Assembly: GCA_013399305.1 (NCBI GenBank)
Contig: VXAI01000028.1
Span: 3,291,575-3,355,574 of the forward strand
Source: Rostratula benghalensis
Lineage: Eukaryota > Chordata > Aves > Charadriiformes > Rostratulidae
Direction: 5' to 3'
DNA length: 64,000 bases
Shown piece after piece: positions 27,824 through 39,198 of the stretch. Position numbers and translations under genes: made by a program. The stretch's first letter is position 1. Each line of letters opens with the position of its first letter. The notes beneath the pieces are model-generated. The model ran no database searches and was not told the DNA's origin. It was given only the letters and a program-made list of their open reading frames with translations.

Positions 27824-27964
27824 GATCCAAAACTGCGTGAACTGTTGGATGCTGGGAACCTAGGAGGCCGACTGGAAAATCGAATGATAACTGTTGTCTA
27901 TGGTCCGGACCTGGTCAATATATCATACTTGAACTTGGTGGCATTCCAAGAGGATATAGCAAAG
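27824..27964 (+). CDS. PLCB1: PLCB1 exon: PH-domain segment (about human residues 83-128)
   Basis: This exon of 141 bases gives 47 codons in phase 0 at both ends. The acceptor is ttacctgcag and the donor gtaatg. The peptide starts Asp-Pro-Lys-Leu-Arg-Glu-Leu-Leu and contains [18 protein letters not shown], ending in Ile-Ala-Lys. This is the distal part of the N-terminal PH domain of phospholipase C beta-1, the Gq-activated enzyme that cleaves PIP2 into diacylglycerol and IP3. The PH domain of PLC-beta takes part in membrane and G-protein subunit contacts. Relative to the human protein as I remember it there is one extra glycine: Asn-Leu-Gly-Gly-Arg-Leu here against Asn-Ile-Gly-Arg-Leu. The next exon continues in frame with Glu-Trp. 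PLCB4 and PLCB2/3 fit less well. Confidence 0.93.
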
Positions 27965-30900
27965 GTAATGTACACGCATCTGTGTCATACAAAATTAAAG
28001 TTTTCAAAGTACTCTTTTGAGATATGGATAAATGAAATTAAAGTGGAGATTGCTGTGAAATGAAGCTCAATTCTGTTATAGAACAGCACCACTTGGTACT
28101 CAAGAGGATGTGTGCAATCATCTTTTTCAGGAACTTTATTCAGCAAAGTTTATGCCCCCTGTTCTGTGCTCATCTTCAGAGCGTTGCTTGTAAAGCCCAA
28201 ATAAGCCCTGTGAAAAATAACAAGACATGTAAATTATCACTCAGGAATAAATTAGTATACTGTGAGTCTCCAAACACATGCCTATCTTTCAGTAGTTATC
28301 ACTCTTTTATGCTGGTTCTAAGCATGTGACTATTATGAATCAAGGTTTGTAAAATGGTTGACTTTTTAAGGTTGGCCTATATCAGAGTAGGAATCTACCT
28401 TGTATACTCAAGTATGTCAGCAAGCAGACACCTAATTTTACCTATGTGAGTGTTCTTGCTTCTGTTCAAAGGTTAATTTCAAACACAGTATTTTGTCTGC
28501 TGATAGCCCTCAATAAGAATTGTGAATACAATGTCATTATCTTAGCAAAGCATTATATACCACGCATGTATACAGCCCCTTCGTTACTGTCCAAAACATC
28601 GCAGTTGTATGTGACAAGCACGTTATGATTTAATTTAGTGCATGTTTATTTTCTTCCTTCTTCCACCTTCTCTATGACTCAGTTGATTTCAGTGAAGCGT
28701 GAGCTCTTTGATTATCTATCCTGAATTGACATTCAAAAGCTACTCCTCTTTCCGCTTCCATTCATGTTGATAGACTGATGACAGCCTCCAGATAACCACG
28801 CACAGAACACGCTTTCATATGGTTTGTATCCTTGAGTCCACTAGATTGTGCTGGGAAGACAGTTTCTCTGTAGACTGCTGTTTATTAACAACAGTAAGGA
28901 GGTATTTTGACGCCTCACAGGCAACAAGGATGGTCAGACCTGGTGAAAAAAAGGTCATAAGATGAACCTAGGAGGATGTATTTTTGCTTGCCAGCTTGAT
29001 GTGTCTGCCTATCTTCATTAGCCAATTGGTTTATTTGGCAAAAACAGAACTTCCACTGTTTCTTTGGTGTGAAAAAATAAAAACAAAATGAGTTCATGGT
29101 GGTCCATTGGCTGCTGAGTGGGAAGTGCTGTCCTCAGACTTGAAAATGCACAGCTGTACTTTACAGGAGTGGTTAAGAAATCTTAACACTGCAAAAGTGA
29201 AAGTGATTGAAACAACTCTTCAGGAAAAAAACCAAAACAACTAAGCATGTGATGGAAAATGAAAAGGTATACTAAAGCTTTAGCAGCAAAAATTGTTAGC
29301 CCCTACCAAGGAAGAGGGAAAAATCACTTAAATCAGAAGCATATGTCCTTATCTTTCCTGTCTAGCCAGCAATCAGTGAACCATGATCTATTTGTAAAAC
29401 AGTACAGAAATGAGTATTTTAGGGCCATGTTATTTTTGGTAATGGAACCTTAAAAATACTGTAGATAAGCTTTTCCAAAACACTGTGTTGGCTGCTCTAA
29501 ATCCTAAATAACTCTGATCTGAGTAACTAAGAATCTAAGTCTTTCTTGATACTCGTAAATGCAGTAGACCAAATAAATTCACATTTTATCAGGGACTGTT
29601 GTCTGGGGGTGGGAATTTCAAAGCACTGCAGATTAGCTGCGCTTGCTTTGAAATAATTCTAAACATCCTGATTGTTTCAATGTGAAAAAAGTTTTATAGC
29701 TGTTGAATGTATCTAGAATATCTTCCTTTTTAATATGTTTTCCATCTTTATATGAGCCAGACCACAGAATGTGGTCCTTGTCATCTCTGAGACCCATGTA
29801 AGGATGCAGAAGAGTTGTTATAAATAAGCATATCAAGCACAAATCATCTCTTTAGGGAGCTCTGAGAAAGTGTGTAAACACAAGAAGTTTTCAACATCAC
29901 ATGTGAATTTTGACCCATCCTCTTGCTGACATTCCAGGGAAGGCAAGTGGCAGTGACAAACTCCCCCACTTTTGCCTTTTCAGTGCATTGATATTTTTTG
30001 TATTAACACTTAATTTATGATACCTTATTTATAAGTTTTATGACAAGTATCAATCAGTCCTCCCTTGGAGAAGAAAGGAAATGTGAACTATGTGTCTTAG
30101 TGAGGCAATGAAAATTATTCGATTATGGGCTTTTCTTCTGTTCATCACAGCCAATGGCCATGTTGCGGGAAAATTATGAAAATATGGGCCTTGGGCTGTT
30201 CAGCTTGCTTTCAGTGAACTAAATGCAGAACTAGACATGGTGATGTAGTTGCAATGTAGTGCTTCCTCCAGGAGAAAGTAACTGATGTTTAAGGTGCATT
30301 AGTGATGAGCTGAAGGGCACAGAGTGGCTGGTTTGTTCAAAGAATGCAGATTGGAGTTCAGTGACTAATGGTCTAAAGGGCAAATTGCTAAACACCTCTT
30401 GATGATGATGATAAGTAGCACCAATACAGCCTTTGCTTATTTTCAGACGGGTGTGTCTGTCTTGGGATGGGATTTGTGAGCATCTTCTCAAACATAACAG
30501 TGGCAGAAGCCAGCGTAGATTATTCTGAGCATGTGCTCTTTTTCTCCAGCTCCATTCCTGACATGAAATTCAGACGTCTGTGTCTCCTCTACGGTATTTA
30601 ATTCTTTTCCCAAATGAATGTCCCATCTTTCCCATCTCTTTCCTCTTGCTCTGTTTTGTGCCTCTCGTGCCAACTGTTCTCACCACGCTAATCCATCATG
30701 GCCATACGGACCCCTATCCAGAGCCCAAGGAATTCTGTTTCTCCTCAGTTTGATGAGCTTGGATCAGATCCATGACTCAGAGTTGATTAATTCCTCAGTA
30801 AGTAAAATGATGTAATCAAAGATGATTCACACATTGTACTATACTGTGCTTTTCAGCGTACGTCTTTATTTTTCCAGTTTCTTGGGCATATTCAAGAGAT

Positions 30901-32619
30901 TGATAAAATGGTAAAACCAGATAATTTCATGTCCATTTGATATATTTTTTTAAAATAAAATTTGTAAGGATGCTGAAAGTGTAGAATTTCAGCAGCTTGC
31001 TTTGTTAACCTCCCATCAAAAACAAATGTGTGAGAAACTGCCTTCACACATAGTCAGTTCTGATTTGAAGGAAGTGTTTTCATGAATGTATGCTGTCTTT
31101 TCCTTTAGAAAAAGCCTCATCTCTTCTGTTGAGCTAAAAAATGTCTTACGGCATGTATCCTGATGCATGTAATAGAGGATAGAAATTACTTCACTGAACA
31201 ACAGTTTTCCAAATGAACTGCTGCTTATATGCTACCTTCCAAAGCACAGAACAGCTAAATAATTTGTTAGTAAAGTTCACATGAATTATATAAATGTAAA
31301 TAGGTGCAGGAGGATGTTGCCAAGAGGAGATCGAGTTCAAGGAGCTCTTATCATGATGGATATAACTTGCTTGGAGTCAAATATCGGAAGGCTGGGTTCT
31401 CCCGCTACCAAACAGGATCAGAGGCTTCTAGTCTGCAAACAGTTTGTTGGCACTAGTACAGTCCTGCTTCAAAATGCCCAGATTTATATTTCCCTTTTAT
31501 ATTGCATCTGTACAGGAGTCTCCAGCTACCACAGTGATTTGGAGGCTGGTATAACCTTTCCGCAGTAAGCTGTTTTCTTTCTACACATAACAGCTTTCTA
31601 CCCTGCAGAGCACTCTCTCCGAGTGCTGCCTTCTGGAATCGCTGCCGCTGGTAAAGGCGGCTGCAGAGTGCACCGTGCAGGGAGTTAAGAGTATGGGCTT
31701 TACTCTGTACCATGCAGCAAAACTAAGGAAACGGAGCCATTTGGTAGCTAAAGTGACAAGATACATCTTGGCTCACAGCTTGATGCAAGCCCATCAAAGT
31801 CAGTCCAAAGCATCTCCTTTATTTCTTCGGGTTTATGCTCAGGGCTGTTGTTTCCCCTCCTGCTGAGGGTTCAGATCAGTGACTGGAAAGATGATGTGAT
31901 CCTTGGCATATTTTCTGATTGTGGTTTTTTGGCTGCAGCTCGGCGGTGGCTGGAGTGAAGACCCTAAAATGGGAGAAGCGCTGAGCAAGTATTGTTACTT
32001 GTTGACTTGGCACCTGCATCCTTAGAAAGGGCTCAGTCTGCAGGTAGCCCTGGGAATGTTTAGCAAGAGCAACGTGATCACTTGAAGAGCCAGGAAAAGC
32101 TAGCAAATGTACATGGCAAGTCTGTTTATGTAAATAATACTTGTGACAGGCACATAATAACTGAGTTCCCCTTACATTCCTGGCAACAAGTGCTCAAAGA
32201 GAAGGAAGAGCTGGGATACTCCCGAAGTGCCTTACTTCTGTTTTCTACAAAATAATTCAGTTTTAAGCCCGGCAGAATCACTGAGATCAAAACACAGTCT
32301 ATCAAGATGTGTTAAAAGCCAACATATTTTAAATTTCTAAATAATATTTTATGTTGCCATTAATCTTTGCAGCCATTAGTGTCACAAGGAGAAGTTTTAA
32401 CTGCTATTATTAGTGCCTAAAGAAAGCAGTGTTTACAAGATGAGCCTATTTTGAGCCTGGAAAAATGAGTTGCCAAGAAAAAAAAAAGATGCTGCACTTA
32501 ATATGCTTTCTGTTCCAAGAGTCACAGCAAAGTAGTGGTGTTGCTAACGAACCTGACTCCTCCTTTTTTTTCTCATACCCATGTTTTTTCCAAATTGGAC
32601 CTAAGAATAAAAAAAAAAG

Positions 32620-32674
<55 letters not shown>

Positions 32675-33661
32675 CAGTCACAAGAGGTGGAGGGAAGAGG
32701 ACTATCTTAGCAACAGTGGTTTACCTCCAGAACAACAAGTCTGTGTCTGAGGGAGGAAGATTTCTCTGCCAGAAATACCAGTCCCAGGGAGACTTGTTGT
32801 CACAGCTGCTTAGGAGTGAGGTTGTAAATGGGGCAGACTTCAGGAACTGGTTGCTGAAGGATATCAAAGGCCCTTGTAACAGTGGGCATACAGGTAGCTT
32901 TAGGCCATCATTGTAGGGTGTAGATGTGTGACACCATTTTCAGGAACAAGACCTGATAACTTTAGGGAACAAATTTTATATCATTAAAAAAATATTTCTC
33001 CTGGTTTTGTTTTTGTTTTTTCGGGTTTTTTCAAGTATGTTTCTTATGTTGGCTGGTACGATCTTAGATATGGTTCTTAATTCAGTATCTGCTGTAAAAG
33101 ATAAGGCGTGATTTTTGTTGTCTTTGTGGTCTGAGTGATGCAGAGCAGCCTCTTATAACCAATGCTTACACGAGGAGACATTATATCAAGAGACAAGCTG
33201 TGCTGTGGTCTGTACTTCACCCTGCCCAGTCTGTCTGTCTTCAGGGGGCTCCAAGCCCATTTCAGCTTCATCTGGGAGAATGATGATATAAAAGCTCCTT
33301 TTTTAATCCTTTGTGTGTCAACCAAAACAGTGTTTGACAAACAAGGAAATGTGGTTTTGTAGACCATTTATTGCGCATTTTGCAGGAACTTGAGTATGTT
33401 TTGCATCAGATGTTTATGCGTAAGGTTGTTTTTTCTTTAATTTAGTGGAATAAGGTATTGTTGAAAAAAGATTTGTAACAGTCTTCCTTATTTATAGCAT
33501 GAGAAAATCAGATCTTAGACAAGGAAGGAAACTGTAATTGGAAAAATCAAGTTCAGGCTTTAATTGGGGCCATTTTATTAACAATGATTTTCCAAAGTAT
33601 TTTGCATTGTGTAAGTAAACATCTAAATGAGGCTTCATTTAATCACATTTTCTCTCTATAG
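27965..33661 (+). other. PLCB1: PLCB1 intron, 5.7 kb
   Basis: This intron runs from donor gtaatg to acceptor tctctctatag. It is A/T-rich and nearly free of recognisable repeats except a very long A tract at 32.6 kb. A run of GAT repeats (gatgatgatgat) occurs near 30.4 kb. Short ORFs on both strands show no recognisable domain. Confidence 0.85.
32609..32673. repeat. Long poly-A tract (54 uninterrupted A)
   Basis: An A run of 65 bases is interrupted once, by a G at 32619, leaving 54 consecutive A from 32620 to 32673. It creates spurious poly-lysine ORFs. No processed pseudogene or LINE 3' end was recognised immediately upstream, so its origin is unknown. Its exact length is prone to sequencing or assembly error. 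Confidence 0.9.
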
Positions 33662-33741
33662 GAATGGTCAGATGAAGTGTTCAGTTTGGCAACAAATTTG
33701 TTGGCACAGAACATGTCAAGGGACGCCTTTCTGGAAAAAGC
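33662..33741 (+). CDS. PLCB1: PLCB1 exon: end of PH domain (about human residues 129-155)
   Basis: This 80-base exon enters in phase 0 and leaves after two bases of a codon (GC, completed to Ala by T in the next exon). The acceptor is tctctctatag and the donor gtaagt. It encodes Glu-Trp-Ser-Asp-Glu-Val-Phe-Ser, then LATNLLAQNMSRDAFLEK. This matches the C-terminal helix of the PLC-beta PH domain and the linker to the EF hands. From memory the human protein has Thr-Asn where this has Ser-Asp; the rest is identical. The frame is open from the preceding exon, which ends Ile-Ala-Lys. Confidence 0.94.
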
Positions 33742-36700
33742 GTAAGTGGCTGTTGTATTTAATTCTGTGGGTGTTGCTCTTTTCTCTACGTCATTTTCCT
33801 CTTTTCTTGTTAGTCACATTGTCACCTATTGTTTCTGCTTTGATGAGTTGTCACTTCTGTAAACACAGGCTGTCCTTTCTCATGGTTTTAAAAAGGCTGC
33901 TATCTGAACATAATTTAAACAAAAAATCGTGTTAGGATTCTTCTTGGAAAAGAAGCAGAAGTTGTAGCAAAAAGTCAGAATTAAATGCCATGCTCCCCTT
34001 ATATGCCAAAGTAGTACCTTCAGGTGTATTCTGAAGCTCTTCATATAAAATCAAAGAATATTCTGGACTGACTTGCTTTAGGTTTATTTTCCCTTTTTTT
34101 CTGTTATTGATCACAAAATGAGAAATGCAGGAAGTCCATTTTCCTCAGTCTGATCTCTCTGCCGATCTCTAGTTATCATGTGATTCAGAGGGAAGCTGTG
34201 AATGCGTTCATCTGGGTGGCTTTGCACACTGCATCGATTCTGAGTTGCTTTCAACACAGTGTAAAAGCTGTAGACGGGAATGTTTGGGGTGTAAAAACAC
34301 ACCTCAAAAAGGAAAGAGAAGTGAAGCTGAGATTAGTGGTTCTCAACTGGATGCAGAGTTGATAAGTGCACTTATGAGGGAGTTTTGCCTAAGTGAATAG
34401 CATTGAGAACAGCATGACAAAGCCTGGCAGATAGTGACACACTAATGAACCGGAGTATTTACTGGCCTTTAAGGGTTCTAAAAGGGAAGATGTCCCTCCC
34501 CAGTCTACAAGTCGGCTGATTAAATTCAGTTTTGTGTCTCTCCCAAACACCTTTTTGTTTCTGCTCAGTCCATCTAAATTCCAAGGTGGGGCTCAGGTTT
34601 CTAAATCTTGCTTCCATCCAAGAAGCAAGTTAACCCACCCTTTTTCTGGACTTTCCAACACTGTGCATGCCTAATTTCATTAAATGTACTCATAGTTAGC
34701 CAGAACGTTCCCAGGTCTGTAACGAGGAGCATTGCGGCTGTACCTAATGGGCGTTTTCATATTAGATTCACAGGAGGAACATGCTACCACACAGTATAGC
34801 AGAGTTCATCTAATTTGGAACAAATTTTGTTGTGGTTGTTCAGGTAACATTAATGAAAGCTGAAGTCACCGGAAGACATTGGGTAGATTCAGCAGCAGAC
34901 AAGCATGGCATTTCTGTGTCTCTTTCCACTAATTCATAAATTATTGGGAGCTGTAGGGTTTCCAGGGTCCTTTGCACAAATACCAAATCAGAGCCACTTA
35001 AGAAGTCTTTGACTTTGAAGATGAAAAGTATTTTCCCATTATGGTTGCAGTCATATCAGAACACTTAGGATTGTAGAATTGTCTAGGTAAGTAGGGACCT
35101 TTGAGATCATCTATTCTAACCATCAACCTAACTCTGATTTAAAAAAAAACACCAACAAAACAAAACACAAAACAAACAACGACCCATCAATGAGTACTAT
35201 GTCAACCCGTCTTTTAAATACTTCCAGGGATGGTGCCTCAACCACTTCCCTGGGCAGCCTATTCCAAGGCTTGATGACCCTTTCAGTGTCAGAATTTTTC
35301 CTGATATACAATCTGAATCTCCCCTGGTGCAGCTTGAGGCTATTTCCTCTTGTCTTATCACCTGTGACTTGGGAGAAGCGACCAATTTCCCCTGGCTACA
35401 CCCTCCTTTCAGGTAGTTGTAGAGAGCAGTAAGGTCTCCCCTCAGCTTCCCTTTCTTTAGGCTGAACAACCCCAGCTCCCTCAGCCTCTCTTCATAAGGC
35501 TTACTCTCTAGACCCCTCACTAGCCTTGTTGCCCTTCTGTGGACCTCCCTCAGCACCTCAATGTCTTTTTTATGATAAGGGGCCCAGAACTGAACACAGT
35601 ACTCAAGATGGGGCCTCACCAGTGCCAAGTAGGGGGAGTGATCATTTCCCGAGTCCTACTCACCACACTTGTTCCTGATACAGGCCAGGATGCTGTTGGC
35701 CTCCTTGGCCACGGGGACACACAGCAGGCTCATGTTTAGCTGGCTGTCAACCAAGAACCCCAGGTCCTTTTGTGACAGGCAGCTCTCCATTCACTTTTCT
35801 CCAGGCCTGTAGCACTGTGCATGGGGTTGTTGTGACCCAAGTGCTGGACCCGGCATTTGGCCTTATTGAACCTCATACAGTTGGCCTCAGATCATCAATC
35901 CCGCCTGTCCAGATCTGTCTGCAAAGCCTTTGTAACCTCCAGCAGGTTGACACTCCCAGCTAGTTCAGTGTCATCTGGAAACTTACTGAGGGGTCACTTG
36001 ATCCCCTCATTCAGATCATTGATAAAGGTGTTGAAGAGAACCAGCCCCAGTACTGCACCCTGGGGGACACCACTCGTGACTGGCCGCCAACTGAATTTAA
36101 CTCCATTTACCACCACTCTCTGGGCCAGGCCCTCTGGCCAAATTTTAACTCAACAGAGTACTCCCATCTAAGCCATGGGCAGCCAGTTCCTCCAGGAGGA
36201 TACTGTGGGATAATATATCAAACGCTTTGTTGAAGTCCAGTTGAAATGGAAAAGCAAATTGCACTAGAGCAGACTTAGAAAGGTTTTTTCTTTGTGGCAT
36301 TCAGTCCCTTGCAGTGTTGGAAGTACAATAATAAACAGCTTGAGCAGCTCTCCTGTAGCTAGGTCAGTTAAGAAAAATAGGGTTAATTTGGGAGGAGAAG
36401 TGCTTAATAAAAGCTGGCCATTTTGGCTATAAACTGCTCATTCCTCTCTTGTAACAATGCCATGTGGTTTTATGTTGGGGTGTAAATATAGATGTTGGAG
36501 TACATTAATACTGAAATACTGACCAGTACAGTAAAGAGCAAAGGGTGGCTGCCCTGTGGAAACCTTGGGTCAGTGCTATGTCCGGTGCTTGTCATTCTTG
36601 GAATCAGCGCTGCACTACTGAAACAAGTCCATTTGGCTGCTACCCATGGGATTACCTCCTTACAGGCTTTTTAGCAGGAATAACATGCTTCGTTTTCTTA

Positions 36701-38310
36701 GATGGATGGATAAGGGCTGCAAGGGAAAAAATAGTGTCCCACATGTAACAAAGAATTTCAGAGGAAAACAAGGTGGCAAGTACTGGTGGGGGTTGACTGT
36801 TCTTCAGACACATTTTTAGCTTGCTTTAACTGAAGTTTAGAAATTTTTTTGTTTGTTTTTTCCCCTTTCCATTTTCTTTTATTTCTGGCTTTCTTGGCTG
36901 TAGAGGAAAACATTAACTATAATGTACTCAGAATTTTCAAGAAATAGAAGGCAAAATAAAAGAAACCTTTTTTACTAACTGCTGTGACCTTTTTCTTTTT
37001 AGTCTAGATCAGTGATGGGAGGTGGGGAAGAGGGGATAATATTTTTCTTTGATGACACAGTAGTTTCAGTGATGACACTGAGATTTCAGTTTCCAGAAGA
37101 TGCATATGAGGAGACAAAGATTCATGAAAATGTTCCTATCCTAGTTTGGGATATTAGCACGCACTTTGTTTTTGAAGCGGTTGCTAATGGCATTTTGGGT
37201 TGGGAAGAAAAGGAAAGTTTATTAGAACCAGGCAGTTTCTTTTGATCTTGGTAGGCCAGTGGGCACAGTGAAAAAGTGGGGGTTTTTTTAAACAACAACA
37301 AAAAAATCCTCTAAAATACTTAAACGTTGCCACATTTTTCACCAGATCGTACCACAGCAAAACTCATTTATAGTTTTAATTAGATTCAAGTGGAAGACAT
37401 GTAGCTATCAAAAAGTTGTGCTCTTTGCAGGCTGCTGCTGGTTGACATTATGCTGGTAACCAGTAGTCCTCGCATACTGGGAGGATCATCAGAGAGCATC
37501 TGTAGGCCCAACTGCTTCTCATTAAGCCTACTGGGTGACTCCTGTTTCAGTAGGCTTTGAATCAGTTAATAGGTTTGGACAAAGAAAGATACAACCCTCG
37601 TCTTGCTGCCTTAATGAGCATGGGAGAGAAGTCACAGATTCTGAGATACTGAGATGCTTTAAATACTCGGTTCAAAAGCTGGATAATTGCCTGCCTGTAA
37701 GATGGTTTCAGCGTGTAATTTTTATATTGCTTTGCACAGGAAATGTCTTGGGCTTGCCGAGGACTGCTAAATGTACCAACACTCTTGCTGGTGCAGAGGC
37801 ATTTCAGTTGCCAGCCATTTGACTTCCTGCCAGCTGAGGAGTGACAACATTTAGGGTCAAAGGGAGAAACCTTCACAAATCTGTGACAGGGAGGGCTTAG
37901 AGAGGCAGGGATGTTGGTGTGTAATATCCAGGAAATTTTTTGACCTCTGGAAGAGGAAAAGAGTACAGGCACCTTTACAGGCAAATTGTGTAGCCACCAT
38001 GCCACAGTTCAGTCTGCTGATAGACTGGCAAACAGCCTGAGTGAGAAGGAGCTTGGGATGATGGTACGTTTGTGCATTAGAGTTATTTGCAATGTTCTGT
38101 AGCATAACAGACAGTATGACATTCCAGGTGCATTAATGTTGATGGAAAAAGTATTTACTAAATATGCTATCCCAACAGGTTTTTGTGTTGGGCAAAAGAG
38201 ATGAGTGGAACTTGCCACATGATCAAAAGCAATGGCATTGAGCTATAGGGTTGGTGGAAAAGCACTTGAAAATGCTGTAAAAATAAAACAGGATGCTTTT
38301 CTCTCCACAG
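33742..38310 (+). other. PLCB1: PLCB1 intron, 4.6 kb
   Basis: This intron runs from donor gtaagt to acceptor tctccacag. Its main content is a 1.2-kb antisense CR1 LINE fragment (35068-36240). The rest is unique A/T-rich sequence. ORFs of 77 codons at 37012 (+) and 147 codons at 37562-38005 (-) show no recognisable domain and are probably chance. Confidence 0.85.
35068..36240 (-). mobile_element. CR1 LINE, 5'-truncated, coding region broken
   Basis: This is a chicken-repeat-1 non-LTR retrotransposon read on the minus strand. Its 3' end is at 35068 (reverse complement of a ...ggtccctacttacctagac-type tail). The reverse transcriptase C-terminal region follows toward higher coordinates. Minus-strand translation of 35197-35628 contains [15 protein letters not shown] and [18 protein letters not shown], both diagnostic of CR1. 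A second frame at 35123-35311 carries [20 protein letters not shown], so there is a frameshift between them. Another break lies near 35630. The catalytic FADD motif reads Phe-Pro-Asp-Asp (35970-35981). Similarity stops abruptly at 36240, consistent with 5' truncation. An A/C-rich insertion (35139-35184) interrupts the 3' untranslated part. The copy cannot encode an active enzyme. CR1 abundance is typical of birds, crocodilians and turtles. Confidence 0.93.
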
Positions 38311-38364
38311 TTATACAAAACTTAAGCTGCAGGTGACTCCAGAAGGGCGCATTCCTCTGAAGAA
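38311..38364 (+). CDS. PLCB1: PLCB1 exon: PH to EF-hand junction (about residues 155-173)
   Basis: This short 54-base exon lies between acceptor tctccacag and donor gtaagt. Its first base completes Ala with GC from the previous exon. It then reads Tyr-Thr-Lys-Leu-Lys-Leu-Gln-Val-Thr-Pro-Glu-Gly-Arg-Ile-Pro-Leu-Lys, and the last two bases (AA) are completed to Asn by C in the next exon. This is the conserved start of the PLC-beta EF-hand module. As far as I recall it is identical to the human protein over its whole length. Confidence 0.94.
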
Positions 38365-38714
38365 GTAAGTTCTGTTCCCTTTCCTTACCTTACAGTCTTC
38401 TCTGACTTTTTAGCAAGAAACATATGTTTGAGATGTTAGAGACATGTTGTGAGGATAAACGTATTCAAATTGCATATCACTTGGGTAACATGAAGAGAGC
38501 AGTGATGAGTTTTTAAAATAACTATCTGCTGTAATAGCGCCTCGCATGGGGTAGAGCAAAATGCATTGTAGGCACCTTTAAACTTACTTGTGTTACTGCA
38601 CAGCCTGCCAAATGGAAATAAATAGCTGAATATGCAATAGACTGGGAATGACATTCAATCTTTAAGCCACCAAGGAATGTCTTTAAGCCATTTTCCTCTG
38701 GTTTGTTTGTGCAG
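38365..38714 (+). other. PLCB1: PLCB1 short intron, 350 bp
   Basis: This is the shortest intron in the window, from donor gtaagt to acceptor tttgtttgtgcag. It contains no recognisable repeat. Retention would add in-frame stop codons, so an unspliced form would not be coding. Confidence 0.9.
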
Positions 38715-38790
38715 CATATACCGCTTGTTTTCTGCTGACAGAAAACGGGTAGAGACCGCGTTAGAAGCGTGTAACCTTCCATCTTCCAGG
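38715..38790 (+). CDS. PLCB1: PLCB1 exon: first EF-hand segment (about residues 173-198)
   Basis: This 76-base exon has acceptor tttgtgcag and donor gtaagc. The first base completes Asn. The peptide then reads [19 protein letters not shown], then Asn-Leu-Pro-Ser-Ser-Arg, and exits in phase 0 after AGG. It matches the PLCB1 EF-hand region; the human residue after Cys is Ser, as I recall. EF hands of PLC-beta are mainly structural and contribute to the Gq-alpha contact and GTPase-activating surface formed with neighbouring domains. Confidence 0.94.
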
Positions 38791-39144
38791 GTAAGCATCT
38801 GAATTTTTTTCCTGGCCCTTGCAAAATATTGCTTGTATTCAGCCATGTTTACTCTGTTGAGTTGAGAATGATTTGTTCAGGGCTGCAGTGGCTTTGCTGC
38901 TGAATAGATCCCCATCTTTCTTTCCCGCACTGAAGTTCCTGATACCCATCTGCAAATCTGAGTACCTTTGATTTGGAACTGTGTAGGGACCAGGAGTGCT
39001 TGCAAGGCGCTCAAGTGGATTAAAGGAAAGGACAGGGGTGTTTGTGATAGGTCCTGGAGAAATTCTGTGACAGTATTTTAAGAGTCAGTGACTGTTGCAC
39101 AATAGTCAAAGCATGAATTCAGAGTAGCATTAGGTAAAGATGTA

Positions 39145-39198
39145 GCTAATGGTGTAATCTGTTTCCTTCTCGCTAATGGTGTAATCTCTTTCCTTCTC
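39145..39198. repeat. 27-bp tandem duplication, two copies
   Basis: The unit gctaatggtgtaatctgttt plus ccttctc at 39145-39171 is repeated immediately at 39172-39198 with one mismatch (G to C at 39188). The near-identity suggests a recent slippage or duplication event. A C-rich stretch follows. Confidence 0.93.

Noticed and set aside
27779..28063. 94-codon ORF spanning the first PLCB1 exon
   Set aside because: It starts in the upstream intron and reads through a good GTAATG donor; the spliced exon 27824-27964 explains the conserved part.
32465..32750. ORFs with a long poly-lysine stretch
   Set aside because: Produced entirely by the A tract at 32609-32673.
34337..34356. agtggttctcaac stretch resembling the terminal inverted repeat of hAT (Charlie-type) DNA transposons
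   Set aside because: Only about 13 bases match, with no partner inverted repeat or target-site duplication seen.
37562..38005. 147-codon minus-strand ORF
   Set aside because: No recognisable motif and no gene context; overlaps an unrelated + strand ORF in the same intron.
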